This document shows positions 1-8,885 of a stretch of 64,000 bases of DNA, in pieces. Within the stretch, counting starts at the first letter, position 1. Every line of letters begins with the position of its first letter. The notes beneath the pieces were generated by a model, which worked only from the letters and a program-made list of their open reading frames with translations, searched no databases and was not told the origin of the DNA. Location: positions 62,001 to 126,000 of the forward strand of contig NZ_JAPPSQ010000011.1 in the NCBI RefSeq assembly GCF_026652115.1, written 5' to 3'. This stretch comes from Algoriphagus sp. PAP.12 (GTDB lineage: Bacteria; Bacteroidota; Bacteroidia; Cytophagales; Cyclobacteriaceae). Both the position numbers and the translations under genes were made by a program.

Positions 1-477
1 TGCAAATTCGAAGGTTTGCCATTGCTTGACTACTCGCTTGGTTTTCTGATACAAAATGAGATTCTTCCAAAGTATAGCCCCAGAGACCAAGAATATCGTG
101 GCCATTGCGAAATAAACATGATAGAAGAAGTTCATCAAAAATGGATCTTGACCCAATTTTGAATCTCCCATCAGCCGATAGAAAAGCTGAAAAAGCATAA
201 CTACAACCGAGGCTGCCAGCCCAGTGGAAGCGGCTCTCCAAATGACATTGATAAAGTCATTTTTCGTGCTTTTGTTGATGTTATAGTTATAAAAACCGTA
301 TACAGTCAGGAAGAATAGAATTTCCAAAATCCAGGTGAATTCGGGGATTATTCCTGAATTGAGATCGTTGATGACACCAAAAAGGCGAACCATGTCTACA
401 AACAACAGGGCTAACCATACCAAAATGGCGAGCAAAAAGCTGAGCTTTCCGATATGTATGGTTGGTAGTTTGATCAT
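1..477 (-). CDS. N-terminal part of an integral membrane protein (truncated by window edge)
   Basis: The reverse strand is open from an ATG at 477 to the window edge, 159 codons with no stop. The product begins MIKLPTIHIGKLSF and has four or five hydrophobic segments (around residues 12-30, 47-62, 82-100 and 115-140) followed by a basic stretch (YQKTKRVVKQ) that looks like the exit into the cytoplasm. Such an N-terminus commonly anchors a signalling output domain such as a phosphatase, kinase or cyclase in this phylum, but that domain lies outside the window, so no function is assigned. Reading-frame integrity is the main support. Confidence 0.6.
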   Translation of the reverse strand, partial: MIKLPTIHIGKLSFLLAILVWLALLFVDMVRLFGVINDLNSGIIPEFTWILEILFFLTVYGFYNYNINKSTKNDFINVIWRAASTGLAASVVVMLFQLFYRLMGDSKLGQDPFLMNFFYHVYFAMATIFLVSGAILWKNLILYQKTKRVVKQWQTFEFA

Positions 478-583
478 GAATGACTTCCCAATATTAGTTA
501 AAGGGATCCGAAAAAGTAATCACTCCATAGAATAGCTAACTGATGGAATGTTAAAAAATTATAAAAGCTTATCGACTAAATAC

Positions 584-892
584 TTAAAGACAAATGAGGT
601 CTTCAATCATTCCTTCTCCAAATCTCGATTCAATCAAACTCAAGATTTTATTTTTGTTCATTTGAATTTCTCTTTTGATAGGGCCGGAGCTTAATTTCAC
701 AAATAACTTCTTGTCCCTGATGAATACAGATTCAGTTCTGGAAGCAATGGTTTTTCCGACCAATTCTCCCCAATCATGAATCAGGCTTTTTTCCTGAAAC
801 TTCCCCTCCAATCGATAAACTTTCAATAGTTCTTTGAAAGCATCTTCCAATGGAGCGGCTTCTTTTTTTCGGCTATTAGGATTATAAGTCAT
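584..892 (-). CDS. DUF721 (DciA-like) domain protein
   Basis: A 102-residue protein beginning MTYNPNSRKKEAAP, with the DUF721 pattern of a helical N-terminus (AFKELLKVYRLEGKF) and a later IHDWGELVGKTIASRTES segment followed by a beta-rich half ending in LVKLSSGP-like strands. DUF721 includes DciA, the helicase loader found in many bacteria; whether this small copy loads helicase is not shown. I chose the ATG at 892 because an upstream in-frame start at 934 would overlap hemW; from 892 the two genes are 7 bases apart and probably co-transcribed. Confidence 0.8.
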   Translation of the reverse strand: MTYNPNSRKKEAAPLEDAFKELLKVYRLEGKFQEKSLIHDWGELVGKTIASRTESVFIRDKKLFVKLSSGPIKREIQMNKNKILSLIESRFGEGMIEDLICL

Positions 893-899
893 ACTTTTT

Positions 900-2021
900 T
901 CAAAAGAATAAAGCGGAGGCAATACTGTCGGCAAGAAGTTTTCCGCTTTTTGTCAAAGATAAGGTATTCTCACCCCAAAGTAGCCATCCTGCCTGACCGA
1001 ATTGATCGAGCTGTTTCATTTTTTCGATTTTCAGATCTTTTTGAAAACGATCCTTCAAATACTCCAGATCGATCCCCCATTTGGTTCTCAGACTGGTAAG
1101 GATGTATTCATTCAAAATATCTGATTCTTCTGTTTCTTCTTTTTCAAAACTGATTTGACCACTTTCTAATGAGTGAATAAATTTTGAATTGTTTCGGATA
1201 TTGGAGCCTCTTTGGGTTCCATCGAAAGAGTGAGCCCCCGGCCCTAAACCTAAGTAAGGTACAGATTTCCAATAATTGGTGTTGTGAAGAGCTTCTTTTC
1301 CTGGGGTAGAAAAGTTGGAGATTTCATATTGATCATATCCGTGCTTCAGGGCTTCTTCTTGAAGAATTTCGAATTGTTCGGCTACAAAGTCCTCGTCAGC
1401 AGGAGAGAATTTTCCTTTTTGCTCCCAAACTCCTAAGGCAGTTTTGGGCTCAATAGTCAATGCATAGCAAGAAATATGTCCGGGATCTTGGGAAAAGACC
1501 AGCTCCAGATCTTTTTTCCACAAGGAATGATCCTTCCAAGGAAAGCCATAAATCAAGTCCATGCTGAATTTGTAAAAACCTGCATCTCTTGCTTTTTCGA
1601 TGGCTTCTATTGATTCGTGAGAATTATGCGCCCGATTGTAAAACTGGAGAATTCGATCTTCAAAACTTTGAACTCCTAGACTCAATCTGTCGATTCCGAA
1701 TTTTTTCCAAGCACGAAGCTTTTCAATAGATAGATCATCTGGGTTGGCTTCCAAAGTTATTTCTTGGAGATCCAAGGTGAAAAGTTTGGAAAATTCATTC
1801 AATAAAAAATCAATCCATTTGGGATCGGGTAGGGAGGGTGTGCCTCCTCCAAAATAGATTGTTTTTATTTTTTCCTTACCGAGGTATTCTTTTCTGATTT
1901 CAGCTTCCTTGGCGATCATTTTGATCATCTTCTCCAATTGTGAAGTATTGGTGCTGAAATGAAAATCGCAGTAATGACAAGCCTGCTTGCAAAATGGAAT
2001 ATGTACGTAGATGCCAGCCAA
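900..2021 (-). CDS. hemW: Radical SAM heme chaperone HemW
   Basis: A 373-residue member of the HemN/HemW radical SAM family. The N-terminus AGIYVHIPFC continues into the cluster motif CxxxCxxC (CKQACHYC) followed by DF, as in HemW. GGGTPSLP and EANPDDL follow at the expected places, and the C-terminal HemN region holds NTNYW and GLGPGAHSF. HemW proteins bind heme and are thought to insert it into respiratory enzymes; they are often mislabelled coproporphyrinogen III oxidase. The start codon is TTG, chosen because it gives the usual family N-terminus. It is divergent from the 2069 gene with about 47 bases between them. Confidence 0.92.
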   Translation of the reverse strand: MAGIYVHIPFCKQACHYCDFHFSTNTSQLEKMIKMIAKEAEIRKEYLGKEKIKTIYFGGGTPSLPDPKWIDFLLNEFSKLFTLDLQEITLEANPDDLSIEKLRAWKKFGIDRLSLGVQSFEDRILQFYNRAHNSHESIEAIEKARDAGFYKFSMDLIYGFPWKDHSLWKKDLELVFSQDPGHISCYALTIEPKTALGVWEQKGKFSPADEDFVAEQFEILQEEALKHGYDQYEISNFSTPGKEALHNTNYWKSVPYLGLGPGAHSFDGTQRGSNIRNNSKFIHSLESGQISFEKEETEESDILNEYILTSLRTKWGIDLEYLKDRFQKDLKIEKMKQLDQFGQAGWLLWGENTLSLTKSGKLLADSIASALFF

Positions 2022-2068
2022 ATGAATTCTATTATTTTGCGAATATAATTAATCCATTCCCCTCCATC

Positions 2069-3760
2069 ATGAGGCAACTTTATTTCCTCCTTTTTCTATT
2101 CACTTTTTTAAGCCTAAAATCGCTAGCTCAGGAGCAATGGTTGGGATGGAGAGTAGGAGAGGAAAGTAGATTGTGGAAAAACTATTCAAGTGATGAAAAA
2201 AGGGTCATTGGACTTGATTCAATAGTCAATCATTATAAAATTGAGGGCTATCTGGCGGCTTTTTCAAGAGAAGAAAAAAGAAATTCCGATTCACTTTGGA
2301 TTTCTATTGATTTAGGACCTGCGATTGAGAAAGTGAATTTGAGCTCTGGAAACTTACCTACTAATCTGGTCAAAAATATCAATTGGGGGGAGAAAACATT
2401 TGTAGAGGTTAGTCTTTTGATTGATCAGATTCTCCAAGATTCAGAAAATGATGGGTATCCATTTGCGTCTGTCAAACTTGATAGTATTAGTAGAACAGGA
2501 AGTGGAATCGAGGCTTCACTAAACTATGACTATGGCCCTTTGATCACTTGGGATAGTGTAAAAGTGAACGATCAGAGCAAGACTTCTGAGAAATATATTC
2601 AAAATCTTTTAGGAATTGTCCCGGGATCTCCGTTTTCTGAAAAGCAATTGAGCGAAGCGGTAAAAGTGATTGACCGATCTCCTTATTTTAAATCTTCTGG
2701 ATATCCAGCTTTGACTTTTCAGTTTCAAAAAGCACAACCAACTTTTCAATTAATAGAAAGGAATGCCAATGTGATTGATGGAATTATTGGTTTTCTTCCC
2801 AATGAAAATGAACCCGGCAAGTTACTCGTTACCGGGCAATTGGATCTGCAACTGTATCATTTGGGAGGAAAAGGCAGAGATGTACTTGTAAGTTGGCAAA
2901 GGTTTAATGAGCTAACCCAAAGCCTTGCCATCAATGCTAAGGAGTCATTTATTTTTAATTCTCCTTTGGATGTTGGAGGCGCTTTTTCTCTTCTCAAGCA
3001 GGACAGCACGTTTTTGAAAAGAGATCTTGGGATTGTATTTGGATATCGGGTTTCGCCTAATTTCTATGTTAACTTTTTAGCAAATAGGGTTGCGAGTGAT
3101 TTGTTGGCAACATTTGAATATAGGGAGGTTGATGAGCTTCCCGAAATTGCGGATTACCGTTGGAGTGAATATGGGGTTGCTGCAGAATGGGATTTATTAG
3201 ATGATATCATTGCGCCAAGGAGAGGATTTAAAGTAAGGATTAAAACTTCCGCCGGAAACAAAAGGATTTTGGAGAATACAGGTTTGCCTGAGGAGGTTTA
3301 TACGGGTCTGGATATGAATACCCCTCAATATTCTTTTCAGTTAAACTTGGAAAAACATGTGTTTATTAAACCAAATTGGGGAATGTACCTTGGAGGTGCA
3401 GGAGGTTTGGTCCAAAATGAGAATTTATTACTCAATGACCTCTATAGAATCGGAGGGTTGAAAAGTATCCGAGGGTTTAATGAGAACTTCTTTTATGCCA
3501 GTTCCTATGCATATTTGAATTTTGAACAGCGATTATTTTTTGGAGAAAACTCATTTCTCTTACTTTTTTTGGATGGAGGCATTCTGGAAAACCCTTACTT
3601 TGCAATGTCAAAGGAAAAGCCGTTTTCAATGGGAGCTGGCTTGAACTTTGAGACTGGTTCGGGAATTTTCAGATTTATTTATGCAGTCGGGAAATCTAAC
3701 CAGCAAGCTCTTACATTTTCTCAGTCAAACATCCATTTTGGATATTTAGCACGGTTCTAA
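2069..3760 (+). CDS. BamA/TamA-like outer membrane protein with POTRA-like region
   Basis: A 563-residue protein. From the ATG at 2069 it starts MRQLYFLLFLFTFLSL with a cleavable signal ending near LAQEQ. Residues of roughly 60-230 resemble POTRA repeats (GYPFASVKLDSI, then PLITWDSVKVN and a following helix-strand unit). The C-terminal half is a predicted beta-barrel with alternating aromatic strands and the Omp85-like signature GLKSIRGFNENFF. The family inserts or translocates proteins at the outer membrane. It is shorter than true BamA and so is more likely a TamA- or patatin-associated-type paralogue. The next gene starts 3 bases after its stop. An in-frame upstream ATG at 1994 would lie inside hemW and was rejected. 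Confidence 0.8.
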   Translation: MRQLYFLLFLFTFLSLKSLAQEQWLGWRVGEESRLWKNYSSDEKRVIGLDSIVNHYKIEGYLAAFSREEKRNSDSLWISIDLGPAIEKVNLSSGNLPTNLVKNINWGEKTFVEVSLLIDQILQDSENDGYPFASVKLDSISRTGSGIEASLNYDYGPLITWDSVKVNDQSKTSEKYIQNLLGIVPGSPFSEKQLSEAVKVIDRSPYFKSSGYPALTFQFQKAQPTFQLIERNANVIDGIIGFLPNENEPGKLLVTGQLDLQLYHLGGKGRDVLVSWQRFNELTQSLAINAKESFIFNSPLDVGGAFSLLKQDSTFLKRDLGIVFGYRVSPNFYVNFLANRVASDLLATFEYREVDELPEIADYRWSEYGVAAEWDLLDDIIAPRRGFKVRIKTSAGNKRILENTGLPEEVYTGLDMNTPQYSFQLNLEKHVFIKPNWGMYLGGAGGLVQNENLLLNDLYRIGGLKSIRGFNENFFYASSYAYLNFEQRLFFGENSFLLLFLDGGILENPYFAMSKEKPFSMGAGLNFETGSGIFRFIYAVGKSNQQALTFSQSNIHFGYLARF

Positions 3761-3763
3761 GAA

Positions 3764-4882
3764 ATGATCAAAAAGATCCTTCTCTCAATTTTATGTTTAT
3801 CCTTTTTTCAATCTTTGACTAAGCTCAACGCTCAAGTTTTGGAGGATTATAGCCAAAAATGGGATGTCGGAGAAAGGGAAAGTTGGTTTGGAACCTCAGA
3901 CCTTGTGAGTCAGGAAGTAGATTTGACTGCCTTTCCACTTTCTTATCTTTATTTGGAAATACCTGAAGAAACGGTGGTGTTTGCGGGAGATAAATTGTGG
4001 TTTTATGCAGAAAAGGATACAGTTTGGTCCCGACAACTGATTGGCATCAAAGAAGAGCTAAAGGCAAATGAGATCAACCTGACGCTTTACAAAGAGGGGA
4101 TTGGTACTCAAGATGTGAAGTTCAAAAAGGTTTTGGACCCAAAAAAAGTCTCTTTTGATAGCCAAGAAACTACGGGGGCTTTTAAGATCAGGGAGGATAA
4201 GAGAGGTGATTTCCGAGATTTTTTTGTGGTTTCTATAATAATTATCTTGGTGCTAATTGCACTTTATAAGCAGGCTTATCCTTATATATTTCGAGGCTTA
4301 TCTAAGCCAAGTGGTTTGTTGAGTGATGATGATTTTTCAGAAATTGGAAGCCTACAGAAGTTTTTTTCACTGGACATACTTTCATTTGTATTTATTGTAA
4401 ACTTAATGACTGCCTTAGTTGGGGTTTTAGGCTTTGCCATCTTTCGCCCTGATTTATTTTTAAGGTTGTTTCCCGAAGGATTTAAGTATCTTTTAATGGT
4501 CTGGTTAGTAGTGTCTTTCGGGCTATTGGTGTTGACTATATTTAAATTCTTGGCAATTCGGACCTTTGCATATATGTTTGATTTGGGCAAAGTTGAATTC
4601 CCTCATTTTTTCTATTTATTGAGATTGATTATTTGGGGGAGCATGCTATTCTTAGCTATTGCCTTTATGTTTTTGATGAATTCATTTTTCCAACTCGAAA
4701 ATGTACTTGAATTAACTTTTCGCGGATTTTTCTGGATGTATTTAGGAGGTATTGGAGTATTATTTATTATGATGATGAATAAGTTGTCCTTTAAGAAATA
4801 TCATTTATTTACTTACCTTTGCATCGCAGAATTGGTGCCTTTTCTGATCCTAGCTAAATGGGTCATGGTATTAGGTCAATAG
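3764..4882 (+). CDS. DUF4271 family membrane protein
   Basis: A 372-residue protein with an N-terminal signal-like segment (MIKKILLSILCLSFF), a soluble exported region to about residue 140, then about seven hydrophobic helices to the C-terminus (for example FFVVSIIIILVLIALY and FYLLRLIIWGSMLFLAIAF). This is the layout of Bacteroidota DUF4271 proteins, which are regularly found directly before hemD, as here (28 bases). The function is unknown. It is probably translated from the same message as the 2069 barrel and hemD. Confidence 0.75.
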   Translation: MIKKILLSILCLSFFQSLTKLNAQVLEDYSQKWDVGERESWFGTSDLVSQEVDLTAFPLSYLYLEIPEETVVFAGDKLWFYAEKDTVWSRQLIGIKEELKANEINLTLYKEGIGTQDVKFKKVLDPKKVSFDSQETTGAFKIREDKRGDFRDFFVVSIIIILVLIALYKQAYPYIFRGLSKPSGLLSDDDFSEIGSLQKFFSLDILSFVFIVNLMTALVGVLGFAIFRPDLFLRLFPEGFKYLLMVWLVVSFGLLVLTIFKFLAIRTFAYMFDLGKVEFPHFFYLLRLIIWGSMLFLAIAFMFLMNSFFQLENVLELTFRGFFWMYLGGIGVLFIMMMNKLSFKKYHLFTYLCIAELVPFLILAKWVMVLGQ

Positions 4883-4910
4883 TATTTAAAATTTAAAGGA
4901 ACATACAAGT

Positions 4911-5684
4911 ATGAGTGCAGCTACCAAGGATCGGCTTAAGCCAGTAAAAAGTATTCTTGTCTCCCAACCTAAACCTCACAACGTAAATTCCCCATATTTC
5001 CAGCTAGCCGAGAAATACAATCTTAAGGTAGATTTTAGGCAATTTATCAAAGTGGAGCCGGTTCCACCCAAGGAATTTAGGAAGCAGAAAATTGATATTC
5101 TAAAGCATACTGCTGTCATTTTTACGAGTAGAAATGCAATTGATCATTTCTTTAATATCTGTAAGGAATTCAAAATAGAAATGCCGGCGGATATGAAATA
5201 TTTTTGTATTTCGGATCAAACAGCGCATTACCTTCAGAAATACATAGTAATCAGAAAAAGGAAATTATTTGTAGGTCAGAAGACTGCTCAAGATTTATTT
5301 GATTACTTCAAAAAACATAAAAATGAGAAATACCTTTTCCCATGCTCTGATATCAGAAAAAATGATATTCCTGACTATATGGAGAAGAATGGTATCGATT
5401 TTACAGAAGCAATAATTTACCATACTGTAGCGGATGACCTGTCAGATCTGTCTGATGTTAAGTATGATATTTTGGCTTTCTTTAGTCCTTCTGGATTAAA
5501 ATCCCTGAAAGTAAACTTTCCTGATTTTGAACAAGGGGCAACAAGAATTGCTGCATTTGGACCAACCACAGCCAACGAAGTAAGAGAATTAGGCTTGATT
5601 TTGGACATTGAAGCTCCTTTACCAAATGCTCCAAGTATGACCGGGGCTTTGGAGCTTTACATCAAAAAGGCCAATAATTTGTAA
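4911..5684 (+). CDS. hemD: Uroporphyrinogen-III synthase
   Basis: A 257-residue protein with the HemD two-lobe pattern: the first lobe carries VIFTSRNAIDHFF (the conserved ThrSerxxAlaxxxxxxx element), and the second FFSPSGLKSL with AFGPTTANEV near the C-terminus. It cyclises hydroxymethylbilane to uroporphyrinogen III in heme synthesis. It follows DUF4271 closely and precedes porP by 77 bases; in several Bacteroidota hemD sits beside type IX secretion genes. Confidence 0.88.
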   Translation: MSAATKDRLKPVKSILVSQPKPHNVNSPYFQLAEKYNLKVDFRQFIKVEPVPPKEFRKQKIDILKHTAVIFTSRNAIDHFFNICKEFKIEMPADMKYFCISDQTAHYLQKYIVIRKRKLFVGQKTAQDLFDYFKKHKNEKYLFPCSDIRKNDIPDYMEKNGIDFTEAIIYHTVADDLSDLSDVKYDILAFFSPSGLKSLKVNFPDFEQGATRIAAFGPTTANEVRELGLILDIEAPLPNAPSMTGALELYIKKANNL

Positions 5685-5701
5685 TTCTTAGAATCAAAAT
5701 C

Positions 5702-5755
5702 TGTGGTTTTTCAGTTATAATCATTACAATAGTCTTTTCTTCTGACAAAACCACA
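5702..5755 (+). promoter_or_regulatory. Inverted repeat between hemD and porP
   Basis: TGTGGTTTT at 5702-5710 is the exact reverse complement of AAAACCACA at 5747-5755. It lies just before the porP start (5762), so the message could form a hairpin covering the translation start region. There is no T-run after the second arm, so a simple terminator is unlikely. Confidence 0.4.
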
Positions 5756-5761
5756 TACTAA

Positions 5762-6742
5762 ATGATTCAGAGTAGTCAATGGAAGTGCATTTTTAGCTTG
5801 GCGGTAGTATTAAGCTTTTTTATGGTTGCTACTTCCGGCTATGCTCAGCAAGATGCTCAATTTACCCAGTACATGTACAATGGCATGTACTACAATCCCG
5901 CATTTGCAGGCAAAGAAGGTGGGTTTAGATTCTCAGCATTGCATCGATCTCAATGGGCTAATTATTCTACCTCAACAGGAGCTGGAGGAGCCCCAGTGAC
6001 TCAGTTGATAACTGCACAGGGCAGTTTGGATGATAAGAATATAGGGTACGGACTAACAGTAGTCAATGATCAAATTGGTGCTACTGGAAACTTAGAAATA
6101 AACCTACAAGGTGCCTATCATAAAAAAATAAACCGTACTACCTTAAGCTTTGGTGGTTATGTAGGGATGTTCTCTAGTTCGCTTGATTATGGTGAGTTGG
6201 TTTTGGTAAACCCTGAACCAAATTTACCCAGTTCCGGGAAGGAAAGTTCCATGAATTTGAATTTTGGGGCTGGAGTTCTTTTGGACCGAGGAGATTATTA
6301 CGTAGGTTTGAGTTCTCGACATATCAATGAACCAGAGTTTGATTTTGGAGACGGAGGGATTGCTAACCCTCTTTTAAACCACTCCTATCTCTTATTCGGT
6401 TATAGATTTAGACCGATAGGTCAATTGAGGATTGAACCAAGTTTTCTTTTAAAATCAGTGTCTTTGAATAATTTTTCTTACGATGTCAGCGTTATTGCTA
6501 CTCATCAGAATAAAATTAGTGGAGGCATTGCGTTTAGAGGAGATGAGTCTGTTTCTTTGATTTTAGGATATTCTCTTCTTAGAGATAACTCATTAGTTTT
6601 AGGATATTCTTTCGATTTGGTGGTAAGTGGACTGGAAGCAAAATCTCCAACTAGCCATGAATTGATGTTGAGATATAGATTAGTAGATGTTAGTAAAGAG
6701 GTCCAACGGGTAATTCAACGTACACCGAGGTTTAGATTTTAA
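5762..6742 (+). CDS. porP: PorP/SprF family type IX secretion membrane protein
   Basis: A 326-residue outer-membrane protein with a signal peptide ending near GYAQQ and the family hallmark immediately after it, DAQFTQYMYNGMYYNPAFAG. The remainder is a predicted beta-barrel with GGY, GFGA-like and FGYRF strands. PorP/SprF proteins work with the T9SS, and in Porphyromonas porP stands directly before porKLMN; the same order is seen here, which argues for the core T9SS copy rather than one of the many SprF paralogues. It is separated from gldK by 165 bases. Confidence 0.9.
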   Translation: MIQSSQWKCIFSLAVVLSFFMVATSGYAQQDAQFTQYMYNGMYYNPAFAGKEGGFRFSALHRSQWANYSTSTGAGGAPVTQLITAQGSLDDKNIGYGLTVVNDQIGATGNLEINLQGAYHKKINRTTLSFGGYVGMFSSSLDYGELVLVNPEPNLPSSGKESSMNLNFGAGVLLDRGDYYVGLSSRHINEPEFDFGDGGIANPLLNHSYLLFGYRFRPIGQLRIEPSFLLKSVSLNNFSYDVSVIATHQNKISGGIAFRGDESVSLILGYSLLRDNSLVLGYSFDLVVSGLEAKSPTSHELMLRYRLVDVSKEVQRVIQRTPRFRF

Positions 6743-6907
6743 AGGATAAATAGGTTGTGTTTTACTGTAAACCAGTAGAAAACATAACATTTATTTGATT
6801 TTAAAATTGGCAGGTTATTTGCATAAATGTTGAAAATTCAGCTAAATTTCGCATTCAGACCGTATTGTATTTTGGACATTCATTTGATGATATAAAAAAC
6901 GTCATTT

Positions 6908-8002
6908 ATGTATAAGAATTTTAATCTTCGCTTGACGCCCATAGTTTTGGGGTTGGCAATAGCGACAATCCTCCCAGGTTGCGGGCTTTTCAATAAGAAA
7001 GGATCGGCAAGTGAAAAACTAAATCGTAGGGGTGAAGTTACTGGTGTTCCTAAGAGAACCGCATGGCAGCAAAACCTTCCTTATGATATGGTACCGATCA
7101 AAGCCGGGACTTTTTGGATGGGGCAATCAGATGAGGATATTGCGTTTACGCAGTCTTCTATGAACAAGCAGATTACCATATCTGAGTTTTTTATGGATAA
7201 ATACGAAGTGTCCAATAATAAATACAGACAATTTTTAGTAGCTGTTAAAGAAGGTACCCTTACAACTGGAACTCCTACCACATTAAAAGAAGAACCTCAA
7301 TTTAATTATGATGAGCTGAGACCTGATACTACTGTATGGTCTACAAGTTTTGCTTATCATTATGGAGACCCAATGATGGAGTTCTATTTTGATCATCCAG
7401 CATTTGATAATTACCCAGTAGTTGGGATTACATGGGAACAAGCAAAGCAATATTGTGAATGGAGAACCTACCACATGAATGCTAATGATGAATACGATTT
7501 TGATATGCCAAGTTTCCGTCTTCCTTCTGAGGCAGAATGGGAATATGCCGCTAAAGGAGGAAAAGATGTTGCCAAATACCCTTGGGGCGGTCCATATTTG
7601 AAAAATAAAAGAGGTTGTCTCATGGCAAACTTCAAACCTGGAAGAGGTAATTACATTGATGATGGGTTTGCATATACGGCCCCAGTTGATGTTTTCGCTC
7701 CAAATGGTTTCGGTTTGCACAATATGTCTGGAAATGTTGCCGAATGGGTTTTGGATGCATATGAAGCAACTTCAAGGACTGTTACTTGGGATTTGAATCC
7801 AGTTTACGATGTAGAAACCGAACCTAGAAAAGTAATCAGAGGCGGTAGCTGGAAAGATATAGCTCACTACTTAGAAACTTCTACAAGAACTTATGAATAT
7901 CAAGATGTGGCTCAGGCTCACATTGGATTTAGAACGGTTATGACCTTCATTGGAAGATCAGGATCAATGGACGTGAAGTCTAGTAAGAGACGAAGAAGAT
8001 AA
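6908..8002 (+). CDS. gldK: Type IX secretion/gliding lipoprotein GldK (PorK)
   Basis: A 364-residue lipoprotein. The signal peptide ends in a lipobox with acylated Cys at about residue 25 (ILPGCGLF). The rest is a formylglycine-generating-enzyme (SUMF1) fold: VPIKAGTFWMGQ, FRLPSEAEWEYAAKGG, PNGFGLHNMSGNVAEW and KVIRGGSWKD. GldK/PorK uses this fold structurally and forms the periplasmic ring with GldN under the outer membrane. It is first of the gldKLMN series; gldL follows after 51 bases. The C-terminus is strongly basic. Confidence 0.95.
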   Translation: MYKNFNLRLTPIVLGLAIATILPGCGLFNKKGSASEKLNRRGEVTGVPKRTAWQQNLPYDMVPIKAGTFWMGQSDEDIAFTQSSMNKQITISEFFMDKYEVSNNKYRQFLVAVKEGTLTTGTPTTLKEEPQFNYDELRPDTTVWSTSFAYHYGDPMMEFYFDHPAFDNYPVVGITWEQAKQYCEWRTYHMNANDEYDFDMPSFRLPSEAEWEYAAKGGKDVAKYPWGGPYLKNKRGCLMANFKPGRGNYIDDGFAYTAPVDVFAPNGFGLHNMSGNVAEWVLDAYEATSRTVTWDLNPVYDVETEPRKVIRGGSWKDIAHYLETSTRTYEYQDVAQAHIGFRTVMTFIGRSGSMDVKSSKRRRR

Positions 8003-8053
8003 TTACAAAAACCTACACTTTAAAAACCAAAAACCTTAATACTAAATTTACAG

Positions 8054-8848
8054 ATGGCTAGCAAAAGCAACTTCTTTTATTCCAGCATCATGCCTAAAAT
8101 CTATGGTATTGGCGCTGCTGTCGTTATCCTTGGTGCGATGTTTAAAATCCTCGATTGGCAAGGTGCAAACTGGATGATTGGTATAGGTCTTTCAACTGAA
8201 GCCTTGATTTTCTTCCTTTCAGCATTTGAACCACGTCCAGATGAGGTAGATTGGAGTAAAGTTTACCCTGAGCTTGCAGGTGATGCTCCAGCTCCTAAGA
8301 AAGCGAGAGTTGCTGCTGTAGCTGGTGGCGATCAAGTTTCTCAAAAATTGGATGAAATGCTTGCCAATGCAAAGGTTGGTCCTGAGTTGATTGAAAGTTT
8401 AGGGAAAGGTATGCAAAACCTTGCGACTTCTGCTGAAAAAATGGGCAACCTTTCGGACGCAGCTGTAGCAACTAATGAATATGCCACGAACGTTAAAACT
8501 GCCGCTAAAACTTTGGTAGATATGAACGCTTCTTATGGCAAAACTGCTGCAGCTTTGACTGAAATGTCTTCTGCTTCCCAAGACGCTAAAGAATATCATA
8601 CACAAGTAGTCACTGTAACCAAAAATCTATCTGCTTTGAATGCAGTATATGAAATGGAATTGCAGGATGCCAATAGCCATGTCAAAACTTTGAATAAATT
8701 CTATTCAAATATGACAGCAGCTATGGAAGGTCTTACTGAAGCGGGTAAGGAAACTGAAGCTTTCAAAAATGAGCTTGCTAAATTGAACAGTAATGTAAGT
8801 TCGTTGAACAAAATCTATGGTGGAATGCTATCCGCTATGAAAGGTTAA
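8054..8848 (+). CDS. gldL: T9SS/gliding motor protein GldL (PorL)
   Basis: A 264-residue inner-membrane protein with two transmembrane helices near the N-terminus (about 16-32 and 39-57) and a long helical cytoplasmic tail rich in Ala, Thr and Lys with coiled-coil character. The second helix contains Glu49 (STEALIFF), the membrane glutamate implicated in proton flow through the GldLM motor. GldL with GldM converts proton motive force into mechanical work for secretion and gliding. It lies 37 bases before gldM. Confidence 0.95.
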   Translation: MASKSNFFYSSIMPKIYGIGAAVVILGAMFKILDWQGANWMIGIGLSTEALIFFLSAFEPRPDEVDWSKVYPELAGDAPAPKKARVAAVAGGDQVSQKLDEMLANAKVGPELIESLGKGMQNLATSAEKMGNLSDAAVATNEYATNVKTAAKTLVDMNASYGKTAAALTEMSSASQDAKEYHTQVVTVTKNLSALNAVYEMELQDANSHVKTLNKFYSNMTAAMEGLTEAGKETEAFKNELAKLNSNVSSLNKIYGGMLSAMKG

Positions 8849-8885
8849 TTCTTTCCTAATCACAAAAACCATTAGATAAAAGCAA

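Noticed and set aside
7283..7720. Minus-strand frame of 145 codons in gldK
   Set aside because: Shadow of the SUMF1-fold coding sequence.
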